From Oasisia sp. SBJ-2009 (Eukaryota > Annelida > Polychaeta > Sabellida > Siboglinidae), in assembly GCA_964017155.1 (NCBI GenBank), contig OZ024866.1, forward strand, positions 24,232,230 through 24,296,229: a stretch of DNA of 64,000 nt, given 5' to 3'. A program made the position numbers and the translations under genes. The notes below the pieces were generated by a model, which saw only the letters and a program-made list of their open reading frames with translations, ran no database searches and had not been told where the DNA came from. Shown one piece after another: positions 1 to 63,100 of this stretch (positions are counted from its first letter, which is position 1; the number at the start of each line of letters is the position of its first letter).

Positions 1-1861
1 ACCCAAAACTCACTCACTCACTCAAATCTACTCACAATATAGACCATGACAAATACCAACATGCAGTAATTTACTCTGATAAAATAATAATTAAGCAACC
101 CTACCTTAACATAGATGATGTGGCGTTGACGTTCAACCAGTAACTTCACAACATGTAACGTTGCGTATTACAGTTGATCAGTTCACGATAGAAAGTGGTA
201 ATTTCCCAGTGCAAAATCCACTAGAGTAATTGCTTTGGTTATATAATTAAGATTACAGCCGGCGCAAAGGAAATGTATTAAAATTACCCCGGCATACACG
301 AGTGCACTAGAGACGATGGCACTAACAGAGAAACAACAGGAGAAGGTCCAGGTTTGCGAAAAATTACCTGAATAAAATAATCTTGAGAGTTAAAGGTTCT
401 CAATCATTTCGTTTTGCCTGAGAAGCTGAGAAGAGAAATGGATGAAATGAAACTGGAGATTGGAGTGAAGGAAAGTTCTAAGAAGAAATTTGTGAAGAGG
501 ACATAGGCTGGTCATGTGACAAAAGGGAGATGAAAAACTGGCAAAGAGAGCAGATGCCCAGAAAGTGGAGGGGAATTGGAGGCGAGGAAGACCGAAATTG
601 GGATGGGGTTTGCATTAAACGTGACCTAGAAAGAGTGGGAGAAGGATGGGAATTTTTTTTATAGAAGGAATTGTAGACTGCTGACAGAGAACGTTGTAAG
701 AGAAAAGTGAGAGGAAGAAAAAAGACAATGGCAAAGGAAATCATGGTTAACTCAGCCCTGACGACACTGATGCCAGGAAAACAATAACAAAAATACAATT
801 TGACCCTAGTCTAATAACCAGGCAACCGTTATTTTGAATCCCTAACAGCTTTAGATATGCACATTGAAAATAATTACTTATCATTGCGCTGTCAACTCAT
901 ATACTGCAACTAGCAACTAGACAGATCGATGTGGAGAATTCCTAACTTAATCCTATTTGAATGATGACAATATTTTGCGGAAGGGTAGGACTGGGAAGGG
1001 AAATCTTACACAGACATCCTGAAACCCCCCGTAGACTGTACTTTGTGACTCTATGAATCAGGCAGCCAGTTGTTGGTCCTCCGTTCCCCACCATCCTATT
1101 TTTTTCGCGATTGGGGTGCCATGGTCCCCTGGCCCCCCTCTGGCTATGCCACTGTATATACTTTGAAGTCCTCTACCCTTTGTCATTATTATGCTAGATG
1201 CTTCCCAGTCCGTTGTCAAATCAATTATATTGTCAAATAAATTATACTGAGTCTGAGAACAGCGATTTCGTGATTCTACGTGTATAGGTATATACGTATC
1301 TGTACTTTGTAAGTTTATGTTTTGGGGTCACAGGAAGACGCACATTATGTGCCATGCGACCACCACATAACAATACTTTTTTGCTTTGGTTGCTCATGTA
1401 CATGTATAATGTATTCTTGTTGTTGTTACGAAATAAAATTAGATTTGAACACCAATTTTCATAATTCAACAAGTCTTATGAAAAGTGCTGCCACCGCTCG
1501 GAGTAAATGTGAATGGGAATTTGTTTCCAATTTAGTCGGAAGAGGGAGACACACATACCAATGATTAATGTGCCCATGTCTTTGATCATTTTGCAAATTA
1601 GAGAAAAATTGAACATCGATTACATCTCAAAGTTGTTATGTTGTACTAGACCAAAACAAACGCGCATAGTGAAGGTATAAGTTTCATTTGAAAAGAAATA
1701 CTGTTTATTGACATATGTCAGTCAAGGAAGTGCGCAGATCAGATGCGCAGAACAGTCGCCATAACATATCCGACAGATATGTTGACGCAGAACTATTTCC
1801 CGAACTGAAAAAGCAGCGGATCTCTAGTTTTATGTAACCAAATGAGTGCAAACCAGGCTCG
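1..1861. other. Upstream flank of FEM1C, no intact gene
   Basis: Nothing here reads as a conserved gene apart from a decayed retrotransposon piece near 440-790. The stretch next to the first FEM1C codon must hold that gene's promoter and 5' leader, but I see no TATA box or other site I would defend. Confidence 0.5.
440..790 (+). mobile_element. Decayed non-LTR retrotransposon C-terminal fragment
   Basis: Read on + with frameshifts and stops, the segment gives a pattern typical of the end of LINE reverse transcriptase ORFs: AGHVTKGR, then KWRG, then basic RGRP-like residues, then RDLERVG, then RNCRLLTENVVREK. It is interrupted in every frame, so it is a dead copy. Assignment rests only on the order of these short motifs; the family is not determined. 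Confidence 0.4.
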
Positions 1862-2405
1862 ATGGAGTTGAAAGCAGATGTGTATAACGCCGCGAGGGAT
1901 GGTAAGCTCCAGCGAATACAAACGCGTCTGGAGGCATGTCCGAAAGAACAAGTCAAGTTGGTGGTTGAGGCCAAAACGGACGGAGCGACCCCCTTAATTA
2001 TGGCGTGTAGGAACGGACACCTAGGTATTGTCGAATATTTGGTCGAGAAATGTCAAGCGGATGTCGAGCAGGTCGGATCTGTCCGTTTTGATGGGGAGAC
2101 AATTGATGGTGCGCCCCCCTTATGGTGCGCCGCAGCCGCCGGACATATGAACATCGTCCGCCTGTTGGTGAGACACGGTGCAGGGGTAAATAAAACGACG
2201 TCGACGAACTCCACCCCTCTGAGAGCAGCTTGCTTTGATGGACACCTTGATATAGTGCAGTACCTAGTCGACAATGATGCCGATCTGGAGATCGCTAATC
2301 GTCATGGCCACACCTGTTTAATGATATCCTGTTATAAGGGACACTATGCTATAGTTAAGTATCTCATCGAGAAACGTGCCAACGTGAATAGGAAAAGCAT
2401 AAAAG
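1862..2405 (+). CDS. FEM1C: FEM1C coding exon 1
   Basis: Starts at MELKADVYNAARDGKLQ, which matches the family N-terminus (MDLKTAVFNAARDGKL in vertebrates) and fixes the start codon. It encodes the first five or so ankyrin repeats and ends with AAAAG before the donor gtaggt, leaving one base of a Gly codon. Confidence 0.94.
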
Positions 2406-5400
2406 GTAGGTTCGAAGGATAATTGTCACTCATTCATGAAGAAACAGATAACACAATGGGGACTCGCTATAAGAACGTATATATTATTTGATCCTATCAT
2501 AATTATACAATGTTCCTGATATTAAAAAAAAACTATACAAAATGGTTATGTAATGTTTAGAGCATTGGAAGTCAATTGTTTGTTGGTGAGTGCAGTTGGA
2601 TGTTTTATGGCCCCCATGTTTTATGGCCTTCTTGAGTCGCGCTTTACTTGCAATGCCATGCTCATGCTTGCACACACTTGAATGAAGTGGCACAGATTTT
2701 GAGATGTTAATTGTTATCTCTAGTTGCTGTTTTTAATATACCTAGGTATTACTTGATCAAATAAGCACAACTTGCAAGATGGGAATTGAAGACATGATTC
2801 AAATAAATCAATCCCGACCTATACCCAAACTTGTACACTACAGTCGTCATACTGATGGTGATGTCTGTATCGACAGCCACAGACGGTATAGCACTCTTTC
2901 AGCACAATGCGGCATCTCAAGAACTATCTGCACTGTGCAATGACAACTGAGTGCATGTCTGGACTGGCCTTGATGACCACACCATCATGATAGCATTTAG
3001 ATTAATTAATATAATTAATTAGTGCTTTCACATGTATTTATGTTTAGCTACGCCCCGAAATAGGACACAAAAGTTATAATGCTATGCATTACTTAATATT
3101 TCTAGTGGGTGGCAGGCAATGAATAAATAAATTTCCGGGTTACTTAAACTGTGACACAATTATTATATCTTCAATGTCATGGCTCTGTGAGTGTGTCTAA
3201 GAGAAGTTGCAGATTGGAGTTTATTGGCTGGGAATGACTTCTTAAATTCATACCCTTATTACTAACCTTAGTCTAACTATGATATATGCAATATACCCAA
3301 GTGCAACCAATCAATTCATCTTTTATGGTCTACAAACATAAAAGAAATTAATTGATTTTTTAAGACAAATGCGTAGTCAAATATGTTTCATTGTTACCTG
3401 TATTCACACAAAATTAACAGGTTCATTTAATATATACAGGATCATAAATGAAGTGTAATTATTATTCGATCCTTCATGGCTGTAACACTCACTTAGATGA
3501 AGCAAATCAACTAAATATTATTATCTTTATGCAAATAGTCTGCTACACAATTTAACTATTTATTTTCACCTAACAGTTACAGTAATATTTTTAATTCATT
3601 ATTTTTAAGTGAAAAATGCAAATAAAACAACTATAATTTTATTATGTGGTATAAATATTATTTTCATTGAGCTACCAATCCCTGTGTATGACACAGAAAT
3701 GTGGGGCAGTAGTTATTAATAACATTTCTCCTTAGTTGGTATTGAAGAAACTCGCATATGTTTACTTAACAGTTCACTGCATTCATTAGTGTAGCCCGTC
3801 AAGTTAAGTATGTTTATAAACTAGTGTCTTGTGTATCTATTTTGCTCACTTGGAATACCCATTTTGTTGATTCAATAAAACTACTCAGCGTACTACTCGT
3901 GTGTCCACAAATTAGGGTGACACTGAGAGTAATAATTCCTCATAAATGAGGATTAACATGACATGCTTGTGTACAACTTAAGCTACACTATTTCGTGCAC
4001 TCATCATTTCTAACTACTTATCTTTTATTAGAAAACCTATTTACAAGCACAGTTACAGAAGGCTTGTTTATAACCGTTGGAATTAAATTTTGGTAAGTGC
4101 ATGTTTTGTTGACCAAAGATGTGTTTATGAATTGTGAGCAATTAGAATGCTGTCACCGCACCATACAACTGTGAACTGGTCTATCACTAAGCAGGACAAA
4201 TCATCAACATCTATTAAGAAATCATATATGTTTACAAATAATATGTTTAGCAATTCCTGTGCTACATTCTCTGTACTTGTAAGCTGTTTCTATTCTAATT
4301 CCTAAATTGGTCTTGTTGCTTAGACTAGTTTGTGCAGTCACCCTCTGGACACATACATGTGTTTCTTTACGGATATTGGGTACATTTGCTGCAACTGGGA
4401 ACTTCTGGAAATGGATTACAGTATTTCACGTATAACGCATACAAGGCTGTAATAAATCTAATAATTGTTCTTTGCACAACCTAAGATGCAATCATGTTGT
4501 ATTTTATCAAATTAACTTAATGTTCAAACCCAGCTACATATGTAAATATCATTCACTTGGTACTATTTTGACCATATATCTATATTTAACAGCCAGTCCT
4601 GCAATGTTTTGTCAAGTCACTTGCAATAACTGACAATGTTTCCCAAATTATTATTTTCTTTTGGAATTATTACTGTATATCTGATTGAGTGATTCATCCA
4701 ATACTAACATTTTTATGTTCGCTGTACTGCAATGTTTGATTCATGTGATAACCCAAAATTGTCGATCAAAATATATCATTTGAACATGGATTCAGTGCAA
4801 CGAAATGCTATTACACTCATAAACACCAAGTGCTGCCACCTGGTGAGCAGGTGAATGTGTGTGTGTTTTAACCGACAGGTTGTAAAAGAGTGACGATTGC
4901 TGTTGCAGGTAACACAGCGCTGCACGATTGTGCCGAGTCGGGCAGCCTGGACATTATGAAGTTGCTGCTGACATCGGCCGCTGCTATGGAGAAAGACTCG
5001 TACGGCATGACGCCTCTACTGGCCGCTGCAGTGACGGGACACACGAGAATCGTCGAGTACCTCATCGCGAGATCTGAAACGACGCGTCTGCAATCGATCG
5101 AAGCTCTCGAGTTACTCGGCGCGACGTACGTCGACAAAAAGCGTGATATGCTCGGAGCGTTGAAGTTTTGGAAACTAGCAATGGCCGAAAGGTACTGCAT
5201 TGACAAGGCACGGCTCAACAAACCGTCCAATGCATCACTGATTCCCGCCTACGAGAACGCGGTCGAAGTGCAGACTGTCGATGAGTTGAACGAGTTGATA
5301 TCGGACCCGGATAGCATGCGAATGCAGGCGCTGTTGATCCGCGAGCGCATTCTCGGTCCAGCGCATCCAGACACGTCGTACTACATCCGCTATCGTGGCG

Positions 5401-6260
5401 CCGTCTATGCCGATATGGGGAACTTTGAGCGGTGCATCATCCTGTGGATGTATGCACTCGACATGCAGCAGAAAATCCTTGAGCCACTCAGTCCGATGAC
5501 ACAGAGTAGCTTCCTGTCGTTCGCCGAGCTCTTCTCGTTCATGATGACGGACAGTCGGCATTGGCGAGCAAGGGTCGTCGCCTTCAAGGACATGATGGTC
5601 GTCTTCCGGAAGTCGGTGTACGAGCTCGGCGTTGGCATGACGTCGATGGCAAAGGTACCGATGACTGAGCGCGACACGACTCACTTCAATCGTCTTCTAG
5701 TCATCATCATGCACTTAATATCACTCATGTGTGTCGTCCTCCCAAAGGCCACCGATGACGAACGACTGCAGTTCCAGAAGATTGCCTACCAACTCGTCAA
5801 GATGAATCCACGCGGGGCGAAAGGCTACACCCCATTGCATCTGGCGTGCGCCAAGGAGACATCTACAGTGGGGCGCTACCCGGTCTGTGGGTTCCCCTCG
5901 GTGAATGTTGCTGCTCTCTTGATCAAGGTTGGGGCGTCGGTAAACGCTGTAGATGCCGAGCATAACGCCCCACTGCACATTGCGGCATTTGTGAAGCCGT
6001 GCAAGACAGACTTGATAGAGCTACTCCTGAACAACGGCGCCCATCTGGACGCGTGCAACAGCGATCACGTCAGCCCCATGCAGATGTTGGTCGAGGACAC
6101 TTCAGAGGGAGCCACTGACAGCACGTGCTGCTGCAAGTGTGTTGCTCCGCTCAAGTATCTGACACTACAGTGCCTTGCCGCGAGAACTATCATCAAACAC
6201 GACATCAAATACGAAGGCTGCGTGCCGACGAAACTCGAATCGTTTGTGCGGATGCATTGA
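1862..6260 (+). CDS. FEM1C: FEM1C-type CUL2 ubiquitin-ligase substrate receptor (2 coding exons)
   Basis: Coding exons 1862-2405 and 4909-6260 join in phase (G|GT) into a protein of 631 residues; human FEM1C has 617. In the family, FEM1 proteins bind elongin B/C and CUL2-RBX1 and present proteins with particular C-terminal degrons for ubiquitination. Visible parts: an N-terminal ankyrin block (first about 250 residues, with conserved FDGETIDGAPPLW and NRHGHTCLMISCYKGH), a central TPR-like block (HPDTSYYIRYRGAVYAD), C-terminal ankyrin repeats (GYTPLHLACAKE, NAPLHIAAF), and near the end TLQCLAAR, the VHL-box type elongin-binding motif. The C-terminus LESFVRMH closely matches the vertebrate end LETFVSLH. 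The single coding intron lies after the NRKSIKG segment. FEM1A, a close paralogue, is the main alternative name. Confidence 0.95.
2406..4908 (+). other. FEM1C: FEM1C intron, no features
   Basis: A 2.5-kb AT-rich intron with donor gtaggt and acceptor tgttgcag. I see no open frame of note, no RNA gene and no clear repeat within it. Confidence 0.8.
4909..6260 (+). CDS. FEM1C: FEM1C coding exon 2 (terminal)
   Basis: Continues in phase as GNTALHDCAESGSLDIMK, a family signature, and encodes the rest of the protein: remaining N-terminal ankyrins, TPR-like region, C-terminal ankyrins and the LQCLAAR elongin-binding motif. Stop TGA at 6258-6260. Confidence 0.95.
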
Positions 6261-6515
6261 TGTAGAGATATCGTAATGTGTGATAATATGCATTGGCTGC
6301 TCTTAGATAAGTGCCTGTTTTATTAAGATGATGCTCATTTGCGTGATTACGTTGTCGCACTTACATTTTTCCGGCGTTATAAACATTCCGATTGACGTTT
6401 TTGCGCATGCGCTGTATATGTAAAATCATCACTGTGCAGCGAAAAGACAAAGGGCTGTTCGTTAACTCTAATGTGATAATTACTGCGAAGAGTTTCTTAA
6501 AATGTCGTTCAATGC

Positions 6516-6521
6516 AATAAA
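6516..6521 (+). terminator. FEM1C: FEM1C polyadenylation signal
   Basis: Canonical AATAAA about 255 bases after the stop codon, followed by a T-rich stretch. It is the first such signal downstream. Confidence 0.65.
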
Positions 6522-9212
6522 ATATTACGTTTTTTATAAATCACTGTCACGGATTTTGGCGCACTACAGTCACGTGATTTACGCTTGGTATCAAAATATG
6601 CCTCGAAATTTGTTTGCCTTGTGTTAATTTGCGACAAATTACTTTGCTAACAGGATATATACATCCTAGCGAACAACCCTGTAGTATTTATATCATAAAT
6701 GCTTTATCTTTTCGCTGCACATATATTACATATATCACTCATGCGCAGAAACAACAATCGGAACGTTTTTAATGCCGGAAAAATGTAAACGCTACGACGT
6801 GTCTGTCTTTAACTTATCCTGCAGGTTCCTTTTCCGTTGCAGGCTGTTTCATTATGCATTCTTTTGTGTTATCGGTAAGCATGGGTTGTTTGACATCACT
6901 GAAGAGAATGATTTGCACAGCACCTATTTAAATTATAGCAGAGCTATACTAGTCGCATTAAGCTAGTTACAGCAAGTTATGGTGTAAACATACATATGCG
7001 AGAAGATGCATGAATTGTTTGAGCAGTATATCTAGTGTGGTTTCCATTTTTCTGTGTCAGTTTTCTGAATTTTCATGCTGGTCCCCATATCGGCTTGTCT
7101 TTACATTTCTGTTGTCTGTCAGTCATGCATTTGACAACTGCACTGGTACCTAGATAGGTAACCCATTGAAACAGGCGTATTTAATGTTATTATGCGTCAA
7201 TAAAATACATGACTAGCCAGACTATTTATGAGACATGCCACTGTTTGAGTCGTATTGATCAGGAAGGAAAGACGCCATATCCAGTATTCACAACGACGTT
7301 ACACAAACCGCTGGGTGAATCAATTGATAAAAATCATAAAATCTGCATTTTTGCACGTTGCAAATACACATTGGTTACTGCAAAGTTCTGACCAGTCACT
7401 GTGGTAGTTATTAATAGGTTTGCCAAATTGTTTTTTCACCAATGTAGGAACCACTTGAGCATCAAAGGCTCATGTCGACATAACTATTTGTCGATAGGGT
7501 GTATACTACTGTATAGAACGACTAGAACATTTTCTGTCCAAATACTCGTGCATAACAATTTATACAAGGGATATTACAAAAATTAGGAACCAGTAAAGAA
7601 TACTATTAGTTTAGCGATATAATTTTGATCATTAAATATCAAGAAATATTTGTGAAATGTCAGATAAAGGCATGGGTCACAGTAGTTCCTTGTGTAATTA
7701 ATAATCACTCTGCAATATTACAAATGTTGATATCCAGTTACAAAGTTTATAGCACGTTCCGATCTAAGTGCACCAATTCAATGCCGCTTCTTTCTACAGA
7801 TAAACTGGGAAACTGTGGGTGGTTAGAGCAACATATATTTGCTGTGAACTATTAAAAATGGAAAATTATGATTGTTGTTCCTGAGTACCAGAATATTTTA
7901 ATCGCAATTTCAGTTTGCTGCCTAGTTTTGTTGGTGTCACTTGCTATTTTTTATTGATGTGCCAGATCATTTATGCTCTTAGAATTTAAATTTGGCTATT
8001 TCTATCATAGCAATTCATTTGATGAATTTAGTCTAAATAGGTGTTGTATGGTTGTAATATATATATATATATAACTGTCAACTCACTGTAACACATACAC
8101 CGGTACTTCACAATGTGCTAAATTTAGTGGAGGTGCAATAGAACATTGCTTTGAACTCGCACTTATGTAAATTGCCATAATCCACTCAGCACTGCTTCTA
8201 TTCACAATGGACCCTTATATACCAATATCTGTTGATGCTATTGTATTTATGAGACATGGTGGATAATGCATCGACTGTCAGTCACATTTTGTGGGTAACC
8301 ACTGTGGTTTTGGAAGCCACCACAAGATCACACAAGTTTTAATATCGGGATGGGAGGCAACTAGCATAAAATATGCAAACCCCCTATGTGATAAACCAGG
8401 ATTTCAATGGCACATGATGCCTTTGCTATGAAAATTACTGGAGATAAACTGATAACTGATCTCACCACAAAATGTATGTATATACACTTGGTTAAAATCA
8501 TAGTGCAAATGTTTGTAGGGTGGGTCAGCTCCAAGATTGAATCTTCAGATATCCAGGGGCCTAGAAGCTACTTCACCTATTGTCTATTTCCCCAGAGGCT
8601 GGGTAATTTGATTACTTATCCAACGATTTCACATAAATATGGCAACAAGGTAGTGGTATACAGCAGTAGACCTAGAACACTAGACAGGACACTTTCAGGT
8701 GTTTATACTTGTATGGGCTCATGACACGGTTAACTTTCTCATTGACTACCATGTTAGTGTTTTGTTGGATTATAAGAAAACCAGACGAAGGAAAATTCTA
8801 AAACTTGTTGCCTGTTGTTATCATCATCTTAGTGACATGCTGGTCGAGTTTAGTCAAATTCCAATATTTCGTTCTCTTGTAAAGTGCCCTTATGTATGAC
8901 ACCCGTCACTATTTATGAATGCAGGCAGTAATACAACAGAGATGACAACAAGCCTAATCACTGCCAAGTACCCATCCGCTTAGTAAAATCAGCTAAAAAT
9001 GCACAATTTCACCGCCAACAGCTTCTACAATCAGACCTAGAAATCTGACTGTTCAAATGCATGTATGTCACAGCACGTGAATTTTGAAAAAAATCAAAAG
9101 GAAAAAATATATGGGACTATGTTTCATCGGTAACCAAACAGGATTCCTAACTGTGTCATAACCCCATATGCCATAAAGTGCACAACAAACCACCACATTG
9201 ATTTGTGATTTC
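6522..9212. other. Intergenic between convergent FEM1C and RPS6
   Basis: About 2.7 kb between the two 3' ends. It is AT-rich, with a short TA microsatellite near 8059-8073. No open frame shows recognisable homology. Confidence 0.7.
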
Positions 9213-9218
9213 TTTATT
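9213..9218 (-). terminator. RPS6: RPS6 polyadenylation signal
   Basis: TTTATT on + reads AATAAA on -, 62 bases past the RPS6 stop. The short 3' UTR is usual for ribosomal protein genes. Confidence 0.7.
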
Positions 9219-9279
9219 CTCCCCACCATCTGCAGCTATACATGATCTTCCGCTGACATCAAACCACAGCAATGTCCGT

Positions 9280-13691
<4,412 letters not shown>

Positions 13692-13726
13692 GGTAGTTCA
13701 CCTACTCACGGGCCACCATGAACATC

Positions 13727-13734
13727 AAAAAGAG
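13727..13734 (-). promoter_or_regulatory. RPS6: Candidate 5' TOP tract of RPS6
   Basis: On - this reads CTCTTTTT, a C followed by pyrimidines, 36 or more bases before the start codon. Animal ribosomal protein mRNAs begin with such a tract for growth-linked translational control. Placement of the cap site here is inference. Confidence 0.4.
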
Positions 13735-15008
13735 ACCGGATATCGTACTGTACGAGTTATTTCGAGATTCTGCGCGATTGACCTAATTTCACCCAATCAG
13801 GGTAGGAGGATTTTCGCGGTTTACGATGAGTCTTCGAAAGGTGATTTGTTTTGAGTACTTTTCTGCCCACTTTTAAAGTCGATCAGATGCTGCTACAGTG
13901 TAATTTTAACTACATATGACAACAAGATATTACTGTGTCTTTAACTAATGGATAGGCATGACATGACAGTCTAGGATAGTTTATGTTTTTGGTAAATTAT
14001 TGAAGCTTCCATTCGTTCGAACAAAACACCTCTCGCACGGCTGAGTTCATCGACATTCACATTGCTAGTTTTCGCCACTTTCCTAGCCTAGACCTAGTTT
14101 CTGTAAATATGCAGATATTTTACTTAACTGACCTACATCATGAGGCCCTATATAAAACTACTGATGCTCATAGCAGTCGGATGATTCGGCCCATAACAGA
14201 TATGGCACAGGGCGGAATCGTCCGCGTTCCGCAATCATCGGAAGTTCGGCCTACTAGTACTTGCCCTCGTATGGGCCGAATCTACTGTATCTACAACGAG
14301 TGTCGGGAGTTATATGTGCCGAATCGTCTGTCCTGCCTGTGACTGTGAAATAACCTATAATCTGACGATTTTTCTTATGTTGAGAAATATATTATTATTA
14401 TTACTTCACAATAATGATTGAGTATTATTCGGGAAATTACCAATATTACTTTTGCTATTTAACACTCTTTCAAAGTTTTGTATGTTATATATTATGTGGA
14501 TAGTGGATAATATTGATCTGTCCTGCTTCAACTTGCGTATTATTTGCGACGGGTATGTTTTTACGCATTCTTTCGTTTTCGACTTGCATATTCTTTGTGG
14601 CAGGAACCCATTTTTGTGTGTGTATATAATATTCTAAGGGTGCTCATGACACTAAACTACAGGCATGGTACTACTCAGTAATATAACACCTACAACGTTT
14701 ATCACACATTGCATAAGTTCAAAGGAGATGCAGTCATTCGATTACACCAATGTGTTGAGCACAAACAATGTCTTGCAGCCTCTTCTTAAATTCTGGGATA
14801 CTGAAACAGTGTAATGTGTGAACGTCAGACCATCAAAAGTGATTTTTTTAAATGTATGAATGGCAAAGCATATATATATATATACCATGCTTCACCTATG
14901 TTTATATTGAGTAATAGTAATAGATGAGAATAATATATGGTATCTGTGGCTTGTGCTGTTGTAGTTGGTGGGCGGCTGTATGTAAAATAACGCTTTAGAA
15001 ACATACAC
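13735..15008. promoter_or_regulatory. Shared upstream region of RPS6 (-) and TP53BP1 (+)
   Basis: About 1.3 kb between divergent start codons, so both promoters should be here or close by. A perfect 13-bp inverted repeat lies at 14183-14195 and 14270-14282, and a TA microsatellite at 14868-14883. No canonical core promoter motif stands out. Confidence 0.45.
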
Positions 15009-60007
<44,999 letters not shown>

Positions 60008-60019
<12 letters not shown>

Positions 60020-60150
60020 AGGCGGGGAGTGGAGGGTTAACCTCCCTAGTGACGGGGTGAAGGCGGGGAGTGGAGGGTTAACCTCCCTAGTGACGGGGTG
60101 AAGGCGGGGAGTGGAGGGTTAACCTCCCTAGTGACGGGGTGAAGGCGGGA
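60008..60150 (+). repeat. 41-bp minisatellite beginning at the stop codon
   Basis: Unit GTGACGGGGTGAAGGCGGGG then AGTGGAGGGTTAACCTCCCTA, three near-perfect copies and a diverged fourth. The first copy holds the last codons and the TGA of TP53BP1. Confidence 0.92.
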
Positions 60151-60181
60151 AATGAAGGGTTAAACTCTCTGGATACTAGCA

Positions 60182-60187
60182 AATAAA
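60182..60187 (+). terminator. TP53BP1: TP53BP1 polyadenylation signal
   Basis: AATAAA 163 bases after the stop codon, just past the 41-bp repeat, with a TTTTTTATTTTTG stretch downstream. Confidence 0.6.
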
Positions 60188-63100
60188 AAAATGTGGGCAC
60201 GCATTTTTTTATTTTTGTCTGTTGGTAATGGTTTAAAAGTGAATGGTCATTAAATGCAGGCATTGTCCACCATGTTGCTTTGCAAAATAGTCTGTACTGA
60301 AGGTCAAGGTCACAGGCAGGTGGGATTATGACGTACGGGAGACGGGGGTTAAACTTGCATACTTATGGATAAACTTGTCAAATATTTTTGCTGTCACGTT
60401 AAAAATAATGGCACGGTTGTCACAAGATGAATGTCATAGTCAGTTGTTTGGAACGCTCTGTTTGGAATGATCTGAGATATTAGTTACTTATAGGACTTGT
60501 ATTGATCGCTCAAATACACAGTCCTATGTAAGAGAGACACATGATGTTGGAGCAAAATTACTCGAGCAAATGTTTGTGATGTGTGTATATAGAAACGCTG
60601 CCTGGAAATTGTTTTAATACCCATATTTTACATAGCAGAGGTGCTTGATTGGAGTAGAATTGGATTGTAAAATCTATATATTTGTACGTTATGACGGCAT
60701 TTGTAATTACTCTGTGAGTCACCAGTGTAGAACAGCTTTTAAATGGAGAATGTGTATTCATGTTTATTGTAAAATCATGTTATTGTAAAACCATTTTATT
60801 TTTTATTATGTAAAAATATTGTAATATGTTGCCCAGATATATTTTATATCGAAGCAAAGGCAAACTAATTCTATCAGGTCAGCGTTTACTAAAATCACCC
60901 GAGAAGTCACTCGGATCCCTGAGTGGCATGATGGGTAATTGCAGGGTTGGTGGCTGTGTGTTATGTGACACACATATCCATAAAATCAGTAATCGGACAA
61001 GAGGTCGTGACCTTTGAAGGTGACATGTAGCCAGGTCAGCAAACTGTTCTCCTGAAATATAAAAATATCAACAAATTGTTTAGTTAACATATTTGGGCAG
61101 TGAAATCATGTTATAATAGATTAGTTTGTATGTTGTTTTACGATAAAAAAGAATGGACAAATTTAGCATCTACAACTGGGCAAACGTGGTTTGTGTATCT
61201 AAAGATACACAACGTTATTTTATCTCCGTCTTTCTGCCCCAGAGCTTGGAATACTTTTAATTGCCCACTTAATTAATCAAAATGGGCAGTGTTTGTGTTA
61301 ATTTTAGACAATTCTTATTACGCTTACCCGTGTTGTGGATCTTTTAACATGTGAATACCCTAGGGGTTGTTAGATTTTTGGTAAGAAAATGTTTCGGTAC
61401 ATTTGTGTTTGTAAGTGGCCAATCATATGGCTGACTTTTATACAGGTAATGTTGGGAGGAGTGGGAGTTGGAGGGAGAGGGAGAGGGAGAGGGAGCGTGG
61501 GAACAGGGTGGACATGGTAGAGAGGCTGGAGAACAGGGTAAATGGGAAACTCATTAGAAGTGAAAAGTAGACTCCTGATGCAATGATATTATATATGATA
61601 TATATACATGACTAATTTGCCCGGGAGTTTACTTATATATAAATATAATTATGTTATATTGAAAAGACTCGTTCCCAATTGTCTAATTATCATTTACCGA
61701 TAAACGAAAGTATAATTACATTTTATCAAAAATATGAACTTACTGAGACATTTTGATCGTAATATGATTGAATTCTGCCCAAACACTAATACCAGTACAG
61801 CTAATATGCAGTGTGTCATAAAAACATGCAGTATTCCAATTAATTACTTATAAGTATGTTTCAAAGCAGAAAACAGTTAATTAAAATTGTTAATTAACTT
61901 AATTTAAATAAAAAAAATTCTGGAAGATATTAATTTAATAAATAATCTCGTCTTTCGCATGTTGGGTATTATTTTATGCATTCCACTTGCAACTGTAATT
62001 AGCTGGCTGTCAGTATTAAACATAAAGTCAAGTAGCTTTGATGATCATTGTTTGCATTCAGTGGCACAGGTTTCATGCATTGCTTGTGCAGACAGTGCAG
62101 TACCCAGTGTTTGCTTTTAACATTATATCGTTTTGGGGTCTGCCCTAGTGGTAGCTGCAGAACTAGAAATGACCTGTGCTGAAATTGTAAACATTTGTTT
62201 TAAAATCTGCCTCTATTAGGAATGTTACTAGTAAATGGAGATGATGTGTTTGCGACACTGTCGTGCCATTAAAATGCATTAATCATATTCTTTATTTTAC
62301 ATAAGTATTCTTGCAGAAAAATCTGTAATTTTATAGAATTATTGCTGCCTTTGTGCATGTTTACTGGTTTTGCTTATACTTGTAGATGTCTTACTTTCAC
62401 TGCCAATTGAGGTTTTAGTTTTATAGCAAATGTACTGGCTGCAAATATGTTTCACCAACACTTGTTTTCTCCAATTGTTTACATCATCTGCTATATACCA
62501 CATGTATTATCGATGTATCTTCAGTAAAAAACGTCAAGTTAACGTGACGTGTGAAGACTTGTTATTAACCCTGACATTGGATGTGGGGTATGTGTAAAAT
62601 CATGGGATAGTCTACACCTGACCCCCCAATGAAATTATTCCACCTGTGTTTGCATAGACGGGGGACTGCCACCAAATGGCTTGTAGTTCTGTTTAAAATA
62701 GCTGCATTGTGCTTTTTTTTATTTCTGGAAGCACTAAATGTAGGACTGGTTGAATGGAAATGATACTTCTGCATAGCATGGTAGCACAACTGCGAAATAA
62801 TGATATTTGTCAGACAGGTGCGTGTGCATACAGGTGTAATTTGGCCTAGAGGTGTCAACATTGGCAATTGGCGGCTGATTGAAGCAGAAATGGAGGGGTG
62901 TCAGGTTAGAGAAAGGATTGTAAAAGAGATGTCATTTCCAAAAAACAATTTACATGAGTATGAATGGAGGCTAACATCTGAAATTTTCAATACAATGGAT
63001 TAAAAAACTTAATGGGAAATCAAAGAAACGTTAGAGTGGCCGCCTATGGGAAATCAATTGGTGGTATATACCCAGACATATATTAGAGTAGTGTCACTGT

